NCBI RefSeq assembly: GCF_019970045.1 | Contig: NZ_JAHXYI010000006.1 | Coordinates: 124,001 to 188,000 of the forward strand | From: Chryseobacterium sp. GVT01B | GTDB taxonomy: Bacteria > Bacteroidota > Bacteroidia > Flavobacteriales > Weeksellaceae | Reading direction: 5' to 3' | DNA length: 64,000 bases | In this document: positions 42,670 through 50,041 of the stretch, piece by piece | Layout: every line of letters begins with the position of its first letter | Numbering within the stretch: the first letter of the stretch is position 1 | Made by a program: the position numbers and the translations under genes | The notes under the pieces: generated by a model | Told to the model about the DNA's origin: nothing | Databases searched by the model: none | What the model saw: only the letters and a program-made list of their open reading frames with translations

Positions 42670-43065
42670 ATGAAACCTAAAATGATCTGGGCCAACCTGG
42701 CCGTAGCCGACCTTGAACGCACACATAAATTTTACACAAAGCTGGGATTCAAACCCAATAACCCGCACTCTTCTAATGAATTGGTAAGTTTTTTTGCAGG
42801 TGAAAATGAGTTTATTATACATTTTTTCTTAAAAAATATCATAGAAAGAAACCTAAAAACAATGAAATTTGGAGATCCTCAAACTTCTAATGAGATCATC
42901 TTTACCCTTTCCGCAGCAAGTAAAGAACAGGTAGATGAATGGGCACTAGAGGTTAAAAATGCCGGTGGAACTATTGTTTCAGAACCTGAGAGTTTTGGAG
43001 AAAACTATTATGGATTTATATTTGCAGACCCTGATGGGCACAAGTTTAATGTATTTTTTATGTAG
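42670..43065 (+). CDS. VOC-superfamily (glyoxalase-like) protein
   Basis: The 131-residue protein has the paired beta-alpha-beta-beta-beta plan of VOC proteins: MIWANLAVADLERTHKFYTKLGF at the start and the end signature YYGFIFADPDGHKFNVFFM. Metal-ligand positions partly fit, with Glu/His less clear in the first half. It could be a dioxygenase-like, isomerase or resistance protein; the substrate is unknown. Confidence 0.82.
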   Translation: MKPKMIWANLAVADLERTHKFYTKLGFKPNNPHSSNELVSFFAGENEFIIHFFLKNIIERNLKTMKFGDPQTSNEIIFTLSAASKEQVDEWALEVKNAGGTIVSEPESFGENYYGFIFADPDGHKFNVFFM

Positions 43066-43083
43066 ACTTTACCTTATTTTCTC

Positions 43084-43091
43084 TATATTTG
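43084..43091 (+). promoter_or_regulatory. Putative -7 element before the leader peptide
   Basis: TATATTTG matches TAnnTTTG exactly. Transcription would begin near 43098, just before the 12-codon ORF at 43109. Confidence 0.45.
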
Positions 43092-43108
43092 ACATTCAAC
43101 AGATACAT

Positions 43109-43147
43109 ATGAACCGCTCGAACTGTCTGCCTCCTCCGGCACCTTAA
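43109..43147 (+). CDS. Putative leader peptide MNRSNCLPPPAP
   Basis: A 12-codon ORF with its own ATG follows a good -7 element by 17 bp. Its end, CLPPPAP then stop, has a polyproline run of the kind that slows ribosomes, and a single Cys. The palindrome TTCAAATTAATTTGAA and a hairpin GTTGTTAA-CTAA-TTAACAAC lie between it and the EamA transporter start at 43263. This layout fits translational control of the transporter, but no homologue is known to me. Confidence 0.4.
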   Translation: MNRSNCLPPPAP

Positions 43148-43152
43148 TATTT

Positions 43153-43200
43153 TCAAATTAATTTGAAGTGTACTTGTGTTGTTAACTAATTAACAACAAG
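43153..43200 (+). promoter_or_regulatory. Hairpins in the EamA gene leader
   Basis: A 16-bp palindrome TTCAAATTAATTTGAA is followed by a perfect 8-bp stem GTTGTTAA/TTAACAAC with a CTAA loop. Both lie in the 5' UTR after the leader ORF and could form alternative structures. Confidence 0.4.
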
Positions 43201-43262
43201 ATTGTTTATGCTTCTAATTCCTACAAAAAATATTAATTCAAATCTTTTACAGTTCATTCTCA

Positions 43263-44132
43263 ATGAAAAAATCATATTTATTATTGCATCTGGCCGTAGT
43301 ACTTGCCGGATTTACAGGAGTATTCGGAAAATTAATATCGCTTAACGAAGGGCTTTTAACCTGGTACAGAGTTCTGTTTTCCTGTATTATTTTATTTTTT
43401 ATCCTGAAAATATTTAAAATTCCAAATATCACTTCAGGAAAAGAAAAACTGAAAATAGCTCAGGCAGGACTTCTTATTACTTTACATTGGGTACTTTTCT
43501 ATGCAAGTATCAAATATTCCAATATATCAATTGGAGTTGTATGCTATTGTCTCACCAGCTTTTTTACAGCTTTACTGAAGCCAGTCATTGACAAAGAAAA
43601 ATTCCGGTTATCAGAATTGGGACTCAGCGCTTTGACACTTCTCGGAATCAGTCTCATTTTCCATTTCGATGCATCTTATCAACTAGGAATTATTCTAGGG
43701 GTATTCTCTTCTGCAGTTGCTGCGCTTTATACTATTTATAATGAACGTCTGGTTCAGCGTTTTGACAGTATTGTTATCAACTATTATCAGATGCTTGCCG
43801 GTACTGTATGTCTTGGAGCAATTTTGCCCATATACCTCCTCTATTTCAAAGCAGATAGCATAGTTCCTGACTTAAAAGACACGGCTTATTTGGGGTTATT
43901 AGCACTTTTTTGTACTGTAGGACTTTATGTGATATTTGCAGAAGTTTTAAAGAAAATTCCAGCCTTTACGGTGAACTTAACTTTCAATCTGGAGCCGGTA
44001 TATGCTATTATTATTGCCTTTTTATTTTTTGATGAAAGCAAAGAAGTTAATCTTTCGTTTTATATCGGATTGGCATTTATTATTGCGTCTGTAGTTTTGC
44101 AGACATTAATTTCACTGAAGAAAACAAAATAA
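43263..44132 (+). CDS. EamA-family transporter (DMT superfamily)
   Basis: The 289-residue protein has ten hydrophobic helices in two EamA repeats; LHWVLFYASIKYSNISIGVV is the usual end of the first repeat and FTVNLTFNLEPVYAIIIAFLFFDE that of the second. EamA proteins export amino acids or other metabolites at the inner membrane. A long structured leader with a possible leader peptide precedes it. Substrate unknown. A strong terminator follows. Confidence 0.88.
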   Translation: MKKSYLLLHLAVVLAGFTGVFGKLISLNEGLLTWYRVLFSCIILFFILKIFKIPNITSGKEKLKIAQAGLLITLHWVLFYASIKYSNISIGVVCYCLTSFFTALLKPVIDKEKFRLSELGLSALTLLGISLIFHFDASYQLGIILGVFSSAVAALYTIYNERLVQRFDSIVINYYQMLAGTVCLGAILPIYLLYFKADSIVPDLKDTAYLGLLALFCTVGLYVIFAEVLKKIPAFTVNLTFNLEPVYAIIIAFLFFDESKEVNLSFYIGLAFIIASVVLQTLISLKKTK

Positions 44133-44165
44133 TAAATGTATAGTTTAAATCATTTTATTTAAACA

Positions 44166-44206
44166 AAACCGGACACTCAAATTAACTTTAAGTGTCCGGT
44201 TTTATA
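44166..44206. terminator. Bidirectional terminator
   Basis: ACCGGACACT and AGTGTCCGGT form a perfect 10-bp stem, flanked by A-run and TTTT, between convergent genes ending at 44132 and 44226. Confidence 0.88.
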
Positions 44207-44225
44207 TGTAATAAGCTGTAAAATA

Positions 44226-45008
44226 TTATTTATTCACCCCCAAATTGTTATATAACTGCACCTGCCATATTCCCACGACCTCCTTAAGCATGACAAAAGT
44301 AAATGCTGCGTTATAGCTGTTGGGAAAAGCCGTTATTTCAGTATCAATAAAATCTGATGCCTGCGGAATAGGTTTTAAGCCAAATATCTGAAACAGAGAA
44401 ACAGATCTTTTCATATGAAAACCCGAAGTAACCAGATACACGCTTCCAGAAGCCAGCTTCTTTATAATCGGACTTGAGAATTTTGCATTTTGATACGTAT
44501 TCATGCTTTTATCTTCCTTAATAATATCAGAATCTGATACTCCCATTTTTTTAAAGTTTTCACTGAATAATTCTGCTTCACTTGTGTGGCCACTTCCCTT
44601 TCCGGAAATTACTATTTTACAAGGTGTATTATTTTTCTTAAATTCATGATACAACTGATAAGCTGTAACGATTCTGGAATAAGACATCGTATGCAGTTTT
44701 TCGGTATTGTTAATGTCTACAACTCCACCACCCAGGACAACAATAACCGGATTCTGAGCAGTTATATTCTTCACCTCCGAATTATGGGTATAGCTATTCT
44801 GTAAATATCCTGAGATAAGTTTTCCCAGAAAACCATTTCCAATAAAGATGATGATTAAAACTACCAATATACCAATTCCTATTCTCAGATTTTTGCGTTT
44901 ATTTTTTCTTTTCAGCAGAGCGATTATAACTATCGCGAGAAATAATAAGAAATAAGGTTCTGTAAAAAGCTGTAAAACACGAAATAAAAGGTCTAGTAAA
45001 AATTTCAT
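44226..45008 (-). CDS. YdcF/SanA-family (DUF218) membrane protein
   Basis: The start at 45008 (MKFLLDLLFRVLQLF) is preferred because a -7 element lies at 45047-45054, inside the longer frame that opens at 45065. The 260-residue protein has two N-terminal membrane helices, then a DUF218 domain: PVIVVLGGGVVD, then SGKGSGHTSEAELF, DKSMNTYQNAKF and YLVTSGFHMKRSV. Relatives act in envelope maintenance. Reaction unknown. Confidence 0.82.
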   Translation of the reverse strand: MKFLLDLLFRVLQLFTEPYFLLFLAIVIIALLKRKNKRKNLRIGIGILVVLIIIFIGNGFLGKLISGYLQNSYTHNSEVKNITAQNPVIVVLGGGVVDINNTEKLHTMSYSRIVTAYQLYHEFKKNNTPCKIVISGKGSGHTSEAELFSENFKKMGVSDSDIIKEDKSMNTYQNAKFSSPIIKKLASGSVYLVTSGFHMKRSVSLFQIFGLKPIPQASDFIDTEITAFPNSYNAAFTFVMLKEVVGIWQVQLYNNLGVNK

Positions 45009-45046
45009 CTGATAATATTGATTAATGTATAGAAAACACAGGACTG

Positions 45047-45054
45047 CAAAGGTA
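45047..45054 (-). promoter_or_regulatory. Putative -7 element of the YdcF-like gene
   Basis: On the minus strand TACCTTTG, about 39 bp before the chosen ATG at 45008. Confidence 0.45.
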
Positions 45055-45305
45055 GTTATTTTCAAGAGGACTACTTTTCTCAGTGGTCAAACAGCCATAT
45101 CCTATTAAGAAAATACTATAAATGATGTTCTTTTTTCTACTAATCATAACAGAATTTTTGCGTTTTCATACAGCCATGCAATGCATTGGAAGTAACAAAT
45201 AATTAAAATTATTGAGATATTTCGTTTAATTTATCTTTCTGTTTATACAATTATTTTATACATTTGCAGTCATTGAACAACACACTTTTTAGTGTGCTAA
45301 TAAAA

Positions 45306-45395
45306 ATGACAAATACCTACCCAAGTGAAAAAGCAGAAAAGCATCACCGTTTTTATGACCGTAATCCATATATTTTTGGACCGACATTTTTGTAA
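45306..45395 (+). CDS. Possible small protein, 29 residues
   Basis: An ATG frame downstream of a good -7 element (TACATTTG, 45259-45266) and a UTR hairpin encodes a hydrophilic peptide ending RNPYIFGPTFL. It is His-, Tyr- and Lys-rich and does not look like random AT-rich sequence. No gene follows closely, so it would be free-standing. Support is only the promoter and the codon pattern. Confidence 0.3.
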   Translation: MTNTYPSEKAEKHHRFYDRNPYIFGPTFL

Positions 45396-45598
45396 AGAAA
45401 AAAACAAAAACTCTTCCTTAAGTATAAAGAAACTATTTTAACTTTAGACAGAAAAAAAACCTTTAAGACTAAGAATCAGATTCAAAGTGGATCTGTACAG
45501 TATTCTATAAAAATATCGTTGGGAAGGAAATAAATACAAATTTTTCCTTTGACAGATGATAACTTTCTCTTACAATACCATTCTCATAACAACATATA

Positions 45599-45623
45599 TT
45601 TCGGCCGCCTTTGGCGGCCGAAA
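45599..45623. repeat. Perfect GC-rich hairpin
   Basis: TTTCGGCCGCC-TTT-GGCGGCCGAAA, an 11-bp perfect stem in very AT-rich DNA, without a T-run on either strand, so not a standard terminator. Confidence 0.6.
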
Positions 45624-45670
45624 CTATTTCTACTCCACAATCTCATAAAATTATGAGACCAATTTTATCT

Positions 45671-45702
45671 ACCTAAAATAAAGCACCTCATCACTTAAAA
45701 CC
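45671..45702. repeat. Repeat flanking the methyltransferase, copy 1
   Basis: AAAATAAAGCACCTCATCA followed by CTTAAAAC; copy 2 at 46721-46752 differs at a few bases. Confidence 0.5.
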
Positions 45703-45796
45703 TATGCCAAATTACCGGATTATAGTATTAAAAAATCTTGAACAGATTTAACATAAAAATTAATATTGTCTCAATGCAATATAGATTTAAAAAAAA

Positions 45797-45804
45797 TACA
45801 TTTG
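45797..45804 (+). promoter_or_regulatory. Putative -7 element of the methyltransferase gene
   Basis: TACATTTG (TAnnTTTG) 28 bp before the chosen start at 45832; it argues against the longer frame opening at 45766. Confidence 0.45.
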
Positions 45805-45831
45805 TCTTGTAACTTTAACATAATCAATGAA

Positions 45832-46596
45832 ATGTCAACAGTTCTCAAAACATTTGTAGCGTATCTCAAAAGGCCTGCTCTTTATCCTGAACTGGGCAGA
45901 AAAATCATTAAAAATACGGTAAGTAGAAGAAGTCCATTCAAAGGAAAAGCAAAAACAAATTCCTGGGCTGCATCCATAGCAGTTTCTCAAAAAACAGCAG
46001 TTTCCAGGCTTTTCTCAATGGATACTGATCATTTCAGAAATACCTATGCTGATATTCTGGAAATAGCAATTACAAAAGAAGCACAATGCCCTATTACAAT
46101 GGGCGGTCCTGGCGCACTGGAGCTAATTTATTATGCCTGTGAATATACAAAAGCTCAAAATGTACTTGAAACCGGAGTAGCTTACGGGTGGTCTTCTTTA
46201 GCCATATTGCTTTCACTTCAAAAGAGAAACGGAACACTGTACAGCTCAGATATGCCTTATCTTGCTCAGGACGGTGATGAGTATGTAGGATATGTTGTTC
46301 CTGAAGACCTTAAAAAATATTGGCAGCTATTCCGTTTTGCAGATAGAGAATCTTTACCGAAAATTTTCAAACAGGTGTCTTCTTTTGATGTTTTCCACTA
46401 TGATTCTGATAAAAGTTACCATGGAAGAATGTGGGCTTATCATCAAATTTATAAAAGATTGAAATCCGGTGCAGTTTTTATCAGTGATGATATTGGCGAC
46501 AATTCTGCCTATCAGGATTTCTGTGCTAAAAAAAATATTAACACTACTGTTGTAGAATATAGCGGAAAATACATCGGCGTTTTTATAAAACAATAA
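45832..46596 (+). CDS. Class I SAM-dependent methyltransferase
   Basis: From the ATG at 45832 the protein has 254 residues. A Rossmann-type SAM site is visible as NVLETGVAYGWSSLAILLSL, then GTLYSSDMPY, FDVFHYDSDKSYHGRMWAY and KSGAVFISDDIGDN, the plan of the Methyltransf_24 group. It stands alone between two non-coding regions with a flanking repeat. Substrate unknown; such proteins often modify sugars or small metabolites. Confidence 0.8.
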   Translation: MSTVLKTFVAYLKRPALYPELGRKIIKNTVSRRSPFKGKAKTNSWAASIAVSQKTAVSRLFSMDTDHFRNTYADILEIAITKEAQCPITMGGPGALELIYYACEYTKAQNVLETGVAYGWSSLAILLSLQKRNGTLYSSDMPYLAQDGDEYVGYVVPEDLKKYWQLFRFADRESLPKIFKQVSSFDVFHYDSDKSYHGRMWAYHQIYKRLKSGAVFISDDIGDNSAYQDFCAKKNINTTVVEYSGKYIGVFIKQ

Positions 46597-46720
46597 TTGC
46601 CCACTCATCACGCAAATATCACAGATTAATAATACACTTCAAAAATCCGCTTAATCACCAAATATGCGGAAAACGATTCACACCGCTTCATCAGGCAAAT
46701 TCACTTGCCCACTCTTTGCT

Positions 46721-46752
46721 CCTTAAAATGAAGCACCTCATCAGATAAAACT
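46721..46752. repeat. Repeat flanking the methyltransferase, copy 2
   Basis: AAAATGAAGCACCTCATCA followed by GATAAAAC, nearly identical to 45671-45702. Confidence 0.5.
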
Positions 46753-46912
46753 TTGCGTTAAATAAAAATCAAAATCAAGGATGAGTCTAATATTAAACCA
46801 TTAAGAATATATTATGTTGTTAAGAATATTAAGAAAATATCTAAAGACATTTATTAAGCACACTGCTTTATTCAAATTTATTTGAACCTTAATGTTCCTT
46901 AAAAACAAAAGC

Positions 46913-46965
46913 ATTATTAAAAGAAAAATGGAGAGTATTAAGTTCTCCATTTTTCTTTTAATAAT
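46913..46965. terminator. Perfect 22-bp hairpin, terminator-like
   Basis: Arms at 46913-46934 and 46944-46965 are exact inverted copies (ending ATGGAGA / TCTCCAT) with a 9-base loop. The outer arms are A-rich/T-rich, so it could terminate transcription in both directions. The nearest upstream gene ends 316 bp away. Confidence 0.7.
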
Positions 46966-47055
46966 CATGTTTATAATTAATTGGTATAAAATTTCTTCAA
47001 AAAAACTTGCGTAGCTAAATAACTACACATATATTTGTAGTCAAATAACTATACG

Positions 47056-47391
47056 ATGAATTTAAGAAGAGATGTTTTTCAGGCAATAGCAGATCCTACG
47101 AGAAGATCTATATTGATGTTGGTGGCGGCACAGTCGATGACAGCGGGAGCCATTGCTTCTAATTTTGATACGGCGAGACCTACCGTTTCAAAGCATCTCC
47201 AGATCCTTACAGAATGCGAACTGCTAAGATCTGAACAAAACGGCCGCGAAATAATCTATCACCTAAATCCCAATAAAATGAAAGAAATAGCCGATTTTAT
47301 AGAACCCTTCCGCAAAATGTGGGACGAGAAATTCAATAAGCTGGAAAGTGTAATGAAAGCGTACCAAAGCAATAGTGATAAGAGAAAATAG
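47056..47391 (+). CDS. ArsR-family transcriptional regulator
   Basis: The 111-residue protein is a winged helix ([58 protein letters not shown]) with no Cys metal site. ArsR-type proteins without metal ligands paired with SRPBCC/AHSA1 proteins, as here, are a common arrangement. Its stop codon lies in an intergenic repeat (see 47387-47580). Probable regulator of the SRPBCC, YdeI and DoxX genes downstream. Confidence 0.88.
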   Translation: MNLRRDVFQAIADPTRRSILMLVAAQSMTAGAIASNFDTARPTVSKHLQILTECELLRSEQNGREIIYHLNPNKMKEIADFIEPFRKMWDEKFNKLESVMKAYQSNSDKRK

Positions 47392-47580
47392 ATAATAGAC
47401 TAAGAGATGAGAGACGATGGACGTCAAAGTTTAAATTATAAATATTAATAGTCAATTTTGCTTTACAAATGAATCGTCAATTACCTTTGAAAGGATAACA
47501 ACGTTGAACATTAAACTTTAAACCTTGAACGTTTGTATTCTCAAACTCTAGAACTCTCCCACTCTAATACTCAGAAAACC
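47387..47580 (+). repeat. Intergenic repeat A, copy 1
   Basis: Starting AAAATAGATAATAGACTAAG, then GAGATGAGAGAC, AGTCAATTTTGCTTTACAA, GGATAACAACGTTGAACATT and CTCTAGAACTCTCCCACTC. All these blocks recur at 48057-48315 in the same order. The first bases provide the ArsR stop codon. Confidence 0.75.
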
Positions 47581-47602
47581 CTCAACACCAAAAACTTAAA
47601 AT

Positions 47603-48073
47603 ATGGAACTTAAAACAAAAATCCACGCAGAAGACGGAAAACAGGAAATTTTCATCACCAGAGAATTTAATCTTCCGGTAGAACTCCTTTTCAAAGCGTA
47701 TACAGAAGCTGAACTCTTTGAACAATGGATGGGCACCAAAGTGACAAAATTTGAAAACAAACAACACGGAAGCTATCGTTTTGAAACCTCCAATCCACAA
47801 GGTGACGTAGTTTTCAGTGCCAATGGAACCATTCACGAAGTAACAGATAATGAGAAAATTATAAGAACTTTTCAGATGGAAAACACTCCTTTTCCTGTTC
47901 AGATAGAGTTTTTAGAATTTGAAAAAATAACGGATACCACCAGCAAAATCACAATCCAGACGATCTATAAATCCGTAGATTTCAGAGACCAGATGCTGAA
48001 ATTGCCGTTCGCCCAGGGAATTAATATGGCGCATAATCGTTTGCAGGAAATGTTTAAGAGAGAAAATAGATAA
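47603..48073 (+). CDS. SRPBCC (AHSA1-like) protein
   Basis: The 156-residue protein has the Bet v1-like plan of AHSA1 family proteins: ITREFNLPVELLFKAYTEAELFEQWMG at the start, the GSYRFETSNPQG turn and a C-terminal helix (QGINMAHNRLQEMFKRE). Such proteins bind hydrophobic ligands or chaperones; in ArsR-linked clusters the role is unknown. Its stop lies in copy 2 of the intergenic repeat. Confidence 0.85.
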   Translation: MELKTKIHAEDGKQEIFITREFNLPVELLFKAYTEAELFEQWMGTKVTKFENKQHGSYRFETSNPQGDVVFSANGTIHEVTDNEKIIRTFQMENTPFPVQIEFLEFEKITDTTSKITIQTIYKSVDFRDQMLKLPFAQGINMAHNRLQEMFKRENR

Positions 48074-48315
48074 TAGACGAAGAGATGAGAGACAATGAAC
48101 GACAAAGCTCAAATTGTGAATATTAATAGTAAATTTTGCTTTGCAAGTGACTCGTCAAAAAGAGAAAAGAGATAATAGACGAAGAGATGAGAGACAATGA
48201 ACCACAAAGCTCAAAATTTCCCTTGAAAGGATAACAACCCTGAACATTAAACTTTAAACCTTGAACGTTTATATTCTCAAACTCTAGAACTCTCCCACTC
48301 AAATACTCTCAAACC
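48057..48315 (+). repeat. Intergenic repeat A, copy 2, with internal duplication
   Basis: It repeats copy 1 at 47387 in the same order. The GATAATAGACGAAGAGATGAGAGAC block is present twice (48065 and 48171), so this copy has a tandem partial duplication. It overlaps the last codons and the stop of the SRPBCC gene. Confidence 0.75.
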
Positions 48316-48331
48316 CTCAAACCCAAAACAC

Positions 48332-48916
48332 ATGAATCCAAAAGTCAATTTCTTCTTTGATAAAAGCCAGCAATGGCACAAAGAATTTGAAAAATTAAGA
48401 ACAATTGCCCTAAGCACAGAGCTTGTAGAAGATTTAAAATGGGGATGCCCATGTTATACCTATGAAGGAAAAAATATTTTCCTGATCCACGGTTTTAAAG
48501 AATACTGTGCAATCCTCTTCTTTAAAGGAGCTTTGATGAAAGACCCGGACCAGATTCTGATCCAGCAGTCTAAAAATGTACAGGCTGCAAGACAGGTGCG
48601 CTTTACAGACGTAGAGCAAATCAATGATTTGGAAGATGTTCTTCGCAGCTATATGTTTGAAGCCGTTGAGATTGAAGAATCAGGTGCTAAAGTTGAGATG
48701 AAGAAAACTAAAGAGTTTGAAATGGCTGAAGAGTTTCAGAACAAACTGGATCAGGATCCGGCATTGCAGGAAGCTTTTAAGGCATTGACTCCCGGAAGAC
48801 AAAGAGCATACCTACTCCACTTTTCCTCTGCCAAACAGTCCAAAACCCGGGAAGCCCGCATTGAAAAATGCATTCCACAAATCATGGACGGAATAGGATT
48901 AAACGATTTACTATAA
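48332..48916 (+). CDS. YdeI/OmdA-family (DUF1801-containing) protein
   Basis: The 194-residue protein has the DUF1801-type start (FFDKSQQWHKEFEKLRTIAL, LVEDLKWGCPCYTYEGKNIF, GFKEYCAILFFKGAL) and the YdeI C-terminal signature ALTPGRQRAYLLHFSSAKQ with SKTREARIEKC. Function is poorly known. It lies in the ArsR/SRPBCC cluster and is followed 12 bp later by a DoxX-like gene. Confidence 0.85.
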   Translation: MNPKVNFFFDKSQQWHKEFEKLRTIALSTELVEDLKWGCPCYTYEGKNIFLIHGFKEYCAILFFKGALMKDPDQILIQQSKNVQAARQVRFTDVEQINDLEDVLRSYMFEAVEIEESGAKVEMKKTKEFEMAEEFQNKLDQDPALQEAFKALTPGRQRAYLLHFSSAKQSKTREARIEKCIPQIMDGIGLNDLL

Positions 48917-48928
48917 AAAAAATAAATC

Positions 48929-49327
48929 ATGAACACACCACAACAATCACAAAAAAGAACAAAGATCATCTATTGGGTATTTACGCTTTGGATGGCTCTG
49001 GGAATGGTTTCCACAGCAATTGTGCAGCTGATGAAAAGTAAAGATGAACTACTAAATTTCACTAATTTGGGTTATCCTTCCTACTTGATGACCATTATCG
49101 GAATATGGAAAATATTGGGCGTTATTGCCATACTGATTCCCAAACGTCTGTTGCTAAAAGAATGGGCTTATGCAGGATTTTTCTTCGTGATGTCAGGCGC
49201 TGTAATTTCCCATCTTATTGTAGGTGATACAGCAGGAAGAACTTTTCCCGCCGTATTATTATTAGTATTGGTTATTATTTCATGGTACTTCAGACCTGCA
49301 GACAGAAAAATCACTATTATTGGTTAA
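48929..49327 (+). CDS. DoxX-like membrane protein
   Basis: The 132-residue protein has four membrane helices with the family landmarks LGYPSYLMTIIGIWKILGVIA and LKEWAYAGFFFVMSGAVISH. DoxX-like proteins of this group often accompany ArsR and SRPBCC genes. Role unknown, possibly redox-linked. It is 12 bp after the YdeI gene. Confidence 0.85.
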   Translation: MNTPQQSQKRTKIIYWVFTLWMALGMVSTAIVQLMKSKDELLNFTNLGYPSYLMTIIGIWKILGVIAILIPKRLLLKEWAYAGFFFVMSGAVISHLIVGDTAGRTFPAVLLLVLVIISWYFRPADRKITIIG

Positions 49328-49461
49328 TAATTTTTAAGAAAAAAATCAAAAATTTTATCGCAGATAAAATCCTTGCGCCTTAAAAAAACTTTTATTTGTA
49401 AAACTTGCGCCTTTGCGATTATCCAACATTACAAACCAATTCAAGTAAAATAAAATCTGAT
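49328..49461. repeat. Intergenic TTGCGCCTT repeats
   Basis: CCTTGCGCCTTAAAAAAAC and ACTTGCGCCTTTGCGATTA are two close copies of a short motif separated by about 20 bp. Similar words are frequent in intergenic DNA of this group. Confidence 0.45.
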
Positions 49462-50016
49462 ATGAAAAAGAAACTGACACCAGAACAAATCAACGAGCTT
49501 TTACAAACATTAAAAGCCCGTTTTGAAAAAAATATGAATCGTCATAAGGACCTGAAATGGGAGAAAATCCAGCAAAAACTCGAAGCCAATCCCGAAAAAA
49601 TCTGGTCTTTACACGAAATGGAAACTACAGAAGGTGAACCCGACATCGTAAATTACAATAAAAAAACAGACGAGTACTCTTTCGTAGACTGTTCTCCGGA
49701 AAGCCCGAAACGCAGAAGTCTTTGTTATGATTATCCAGCCTGGGATGCCCGAAAAGCCAACAAACCGGAAAGCAACGTCATCGACAAAGCTAAAGAAATG
49801 GGTATTGAACTTTTAACAGAGAAACAATACAGAAACCTTCAGGAACTTGGAAAGTTTGATCAAAAGACCTCAAGCTGGATAAAAACGCCATCACAGGTAA
49901 GAGAACTCGGAGGTGCCCTTTTCTGTGACAGACGATATAATACTGTATTTACTTACCACAATGGTGCAGATTCTTATTATGCAGCAAGAGGATTTAGAGG
50001 AATATTAAAAATATAA
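49462..50016 (+). CDS. DUF4256-family protein
   Basis: The start at 49462 (MKKKLTPEQINELLQTLKAR) is preferred over 49405 because the extra residues read intergenic repeat DNA. The 184-residue protein has the DUF4256 landmarks WSLHEMETTEGEPDIV, FVDCSPESPKRRSLCYD and the C-terminal GGALFCDRRYNTVFTYHNGA. No signal peptide. Function unknown; family assignment is confident from these blocks. Confidence 0.82.
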   Translation: MKKKLTPEQINELLQTLKARFEKNMNRHKDLKWEKIQQKLEANPEKIWSLHEMETTEGEPDIVNYNKKTDEYSFVDCSPESPKRRSLCYDYPAWDARKANKPESNVIDKAKEMGIELLTEKQYRNLQELGKFDQKTSSWIKTPSQVRELGGALFCDRRYNTVFTYHNGADSYYAARGFRGILKI

Positions 50017-50041
50017 GGAGAATTATCTTTATCAGAATACA

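Larger units (their letters stand above)
45009..45831. other. 800-bp region with a possible small ORF and hairpins
   Basis: Contents: a -7 element TACATTTG at 45259, a hairpin CACACT-TTTT-AGTGTG at 45281-45296, a 29-codon ORF at 45306, a GC-rich hairpin at 45599-45623, and a 31-bp repeat at 45671-45702. Otherwise AT-rich. Confidence 0.5.
46597..47055. other. Non-coding region with long terminator-like hairpin
   Basis: It holds copy 2 of the flanking repeat (46721-46752), remnants resembling other intergenic repeats of the window (CGCAAATATCACAGATTAAT at 46613), and the long hairpin at 46913-46965. No gene seen. Confidence 0.5.
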
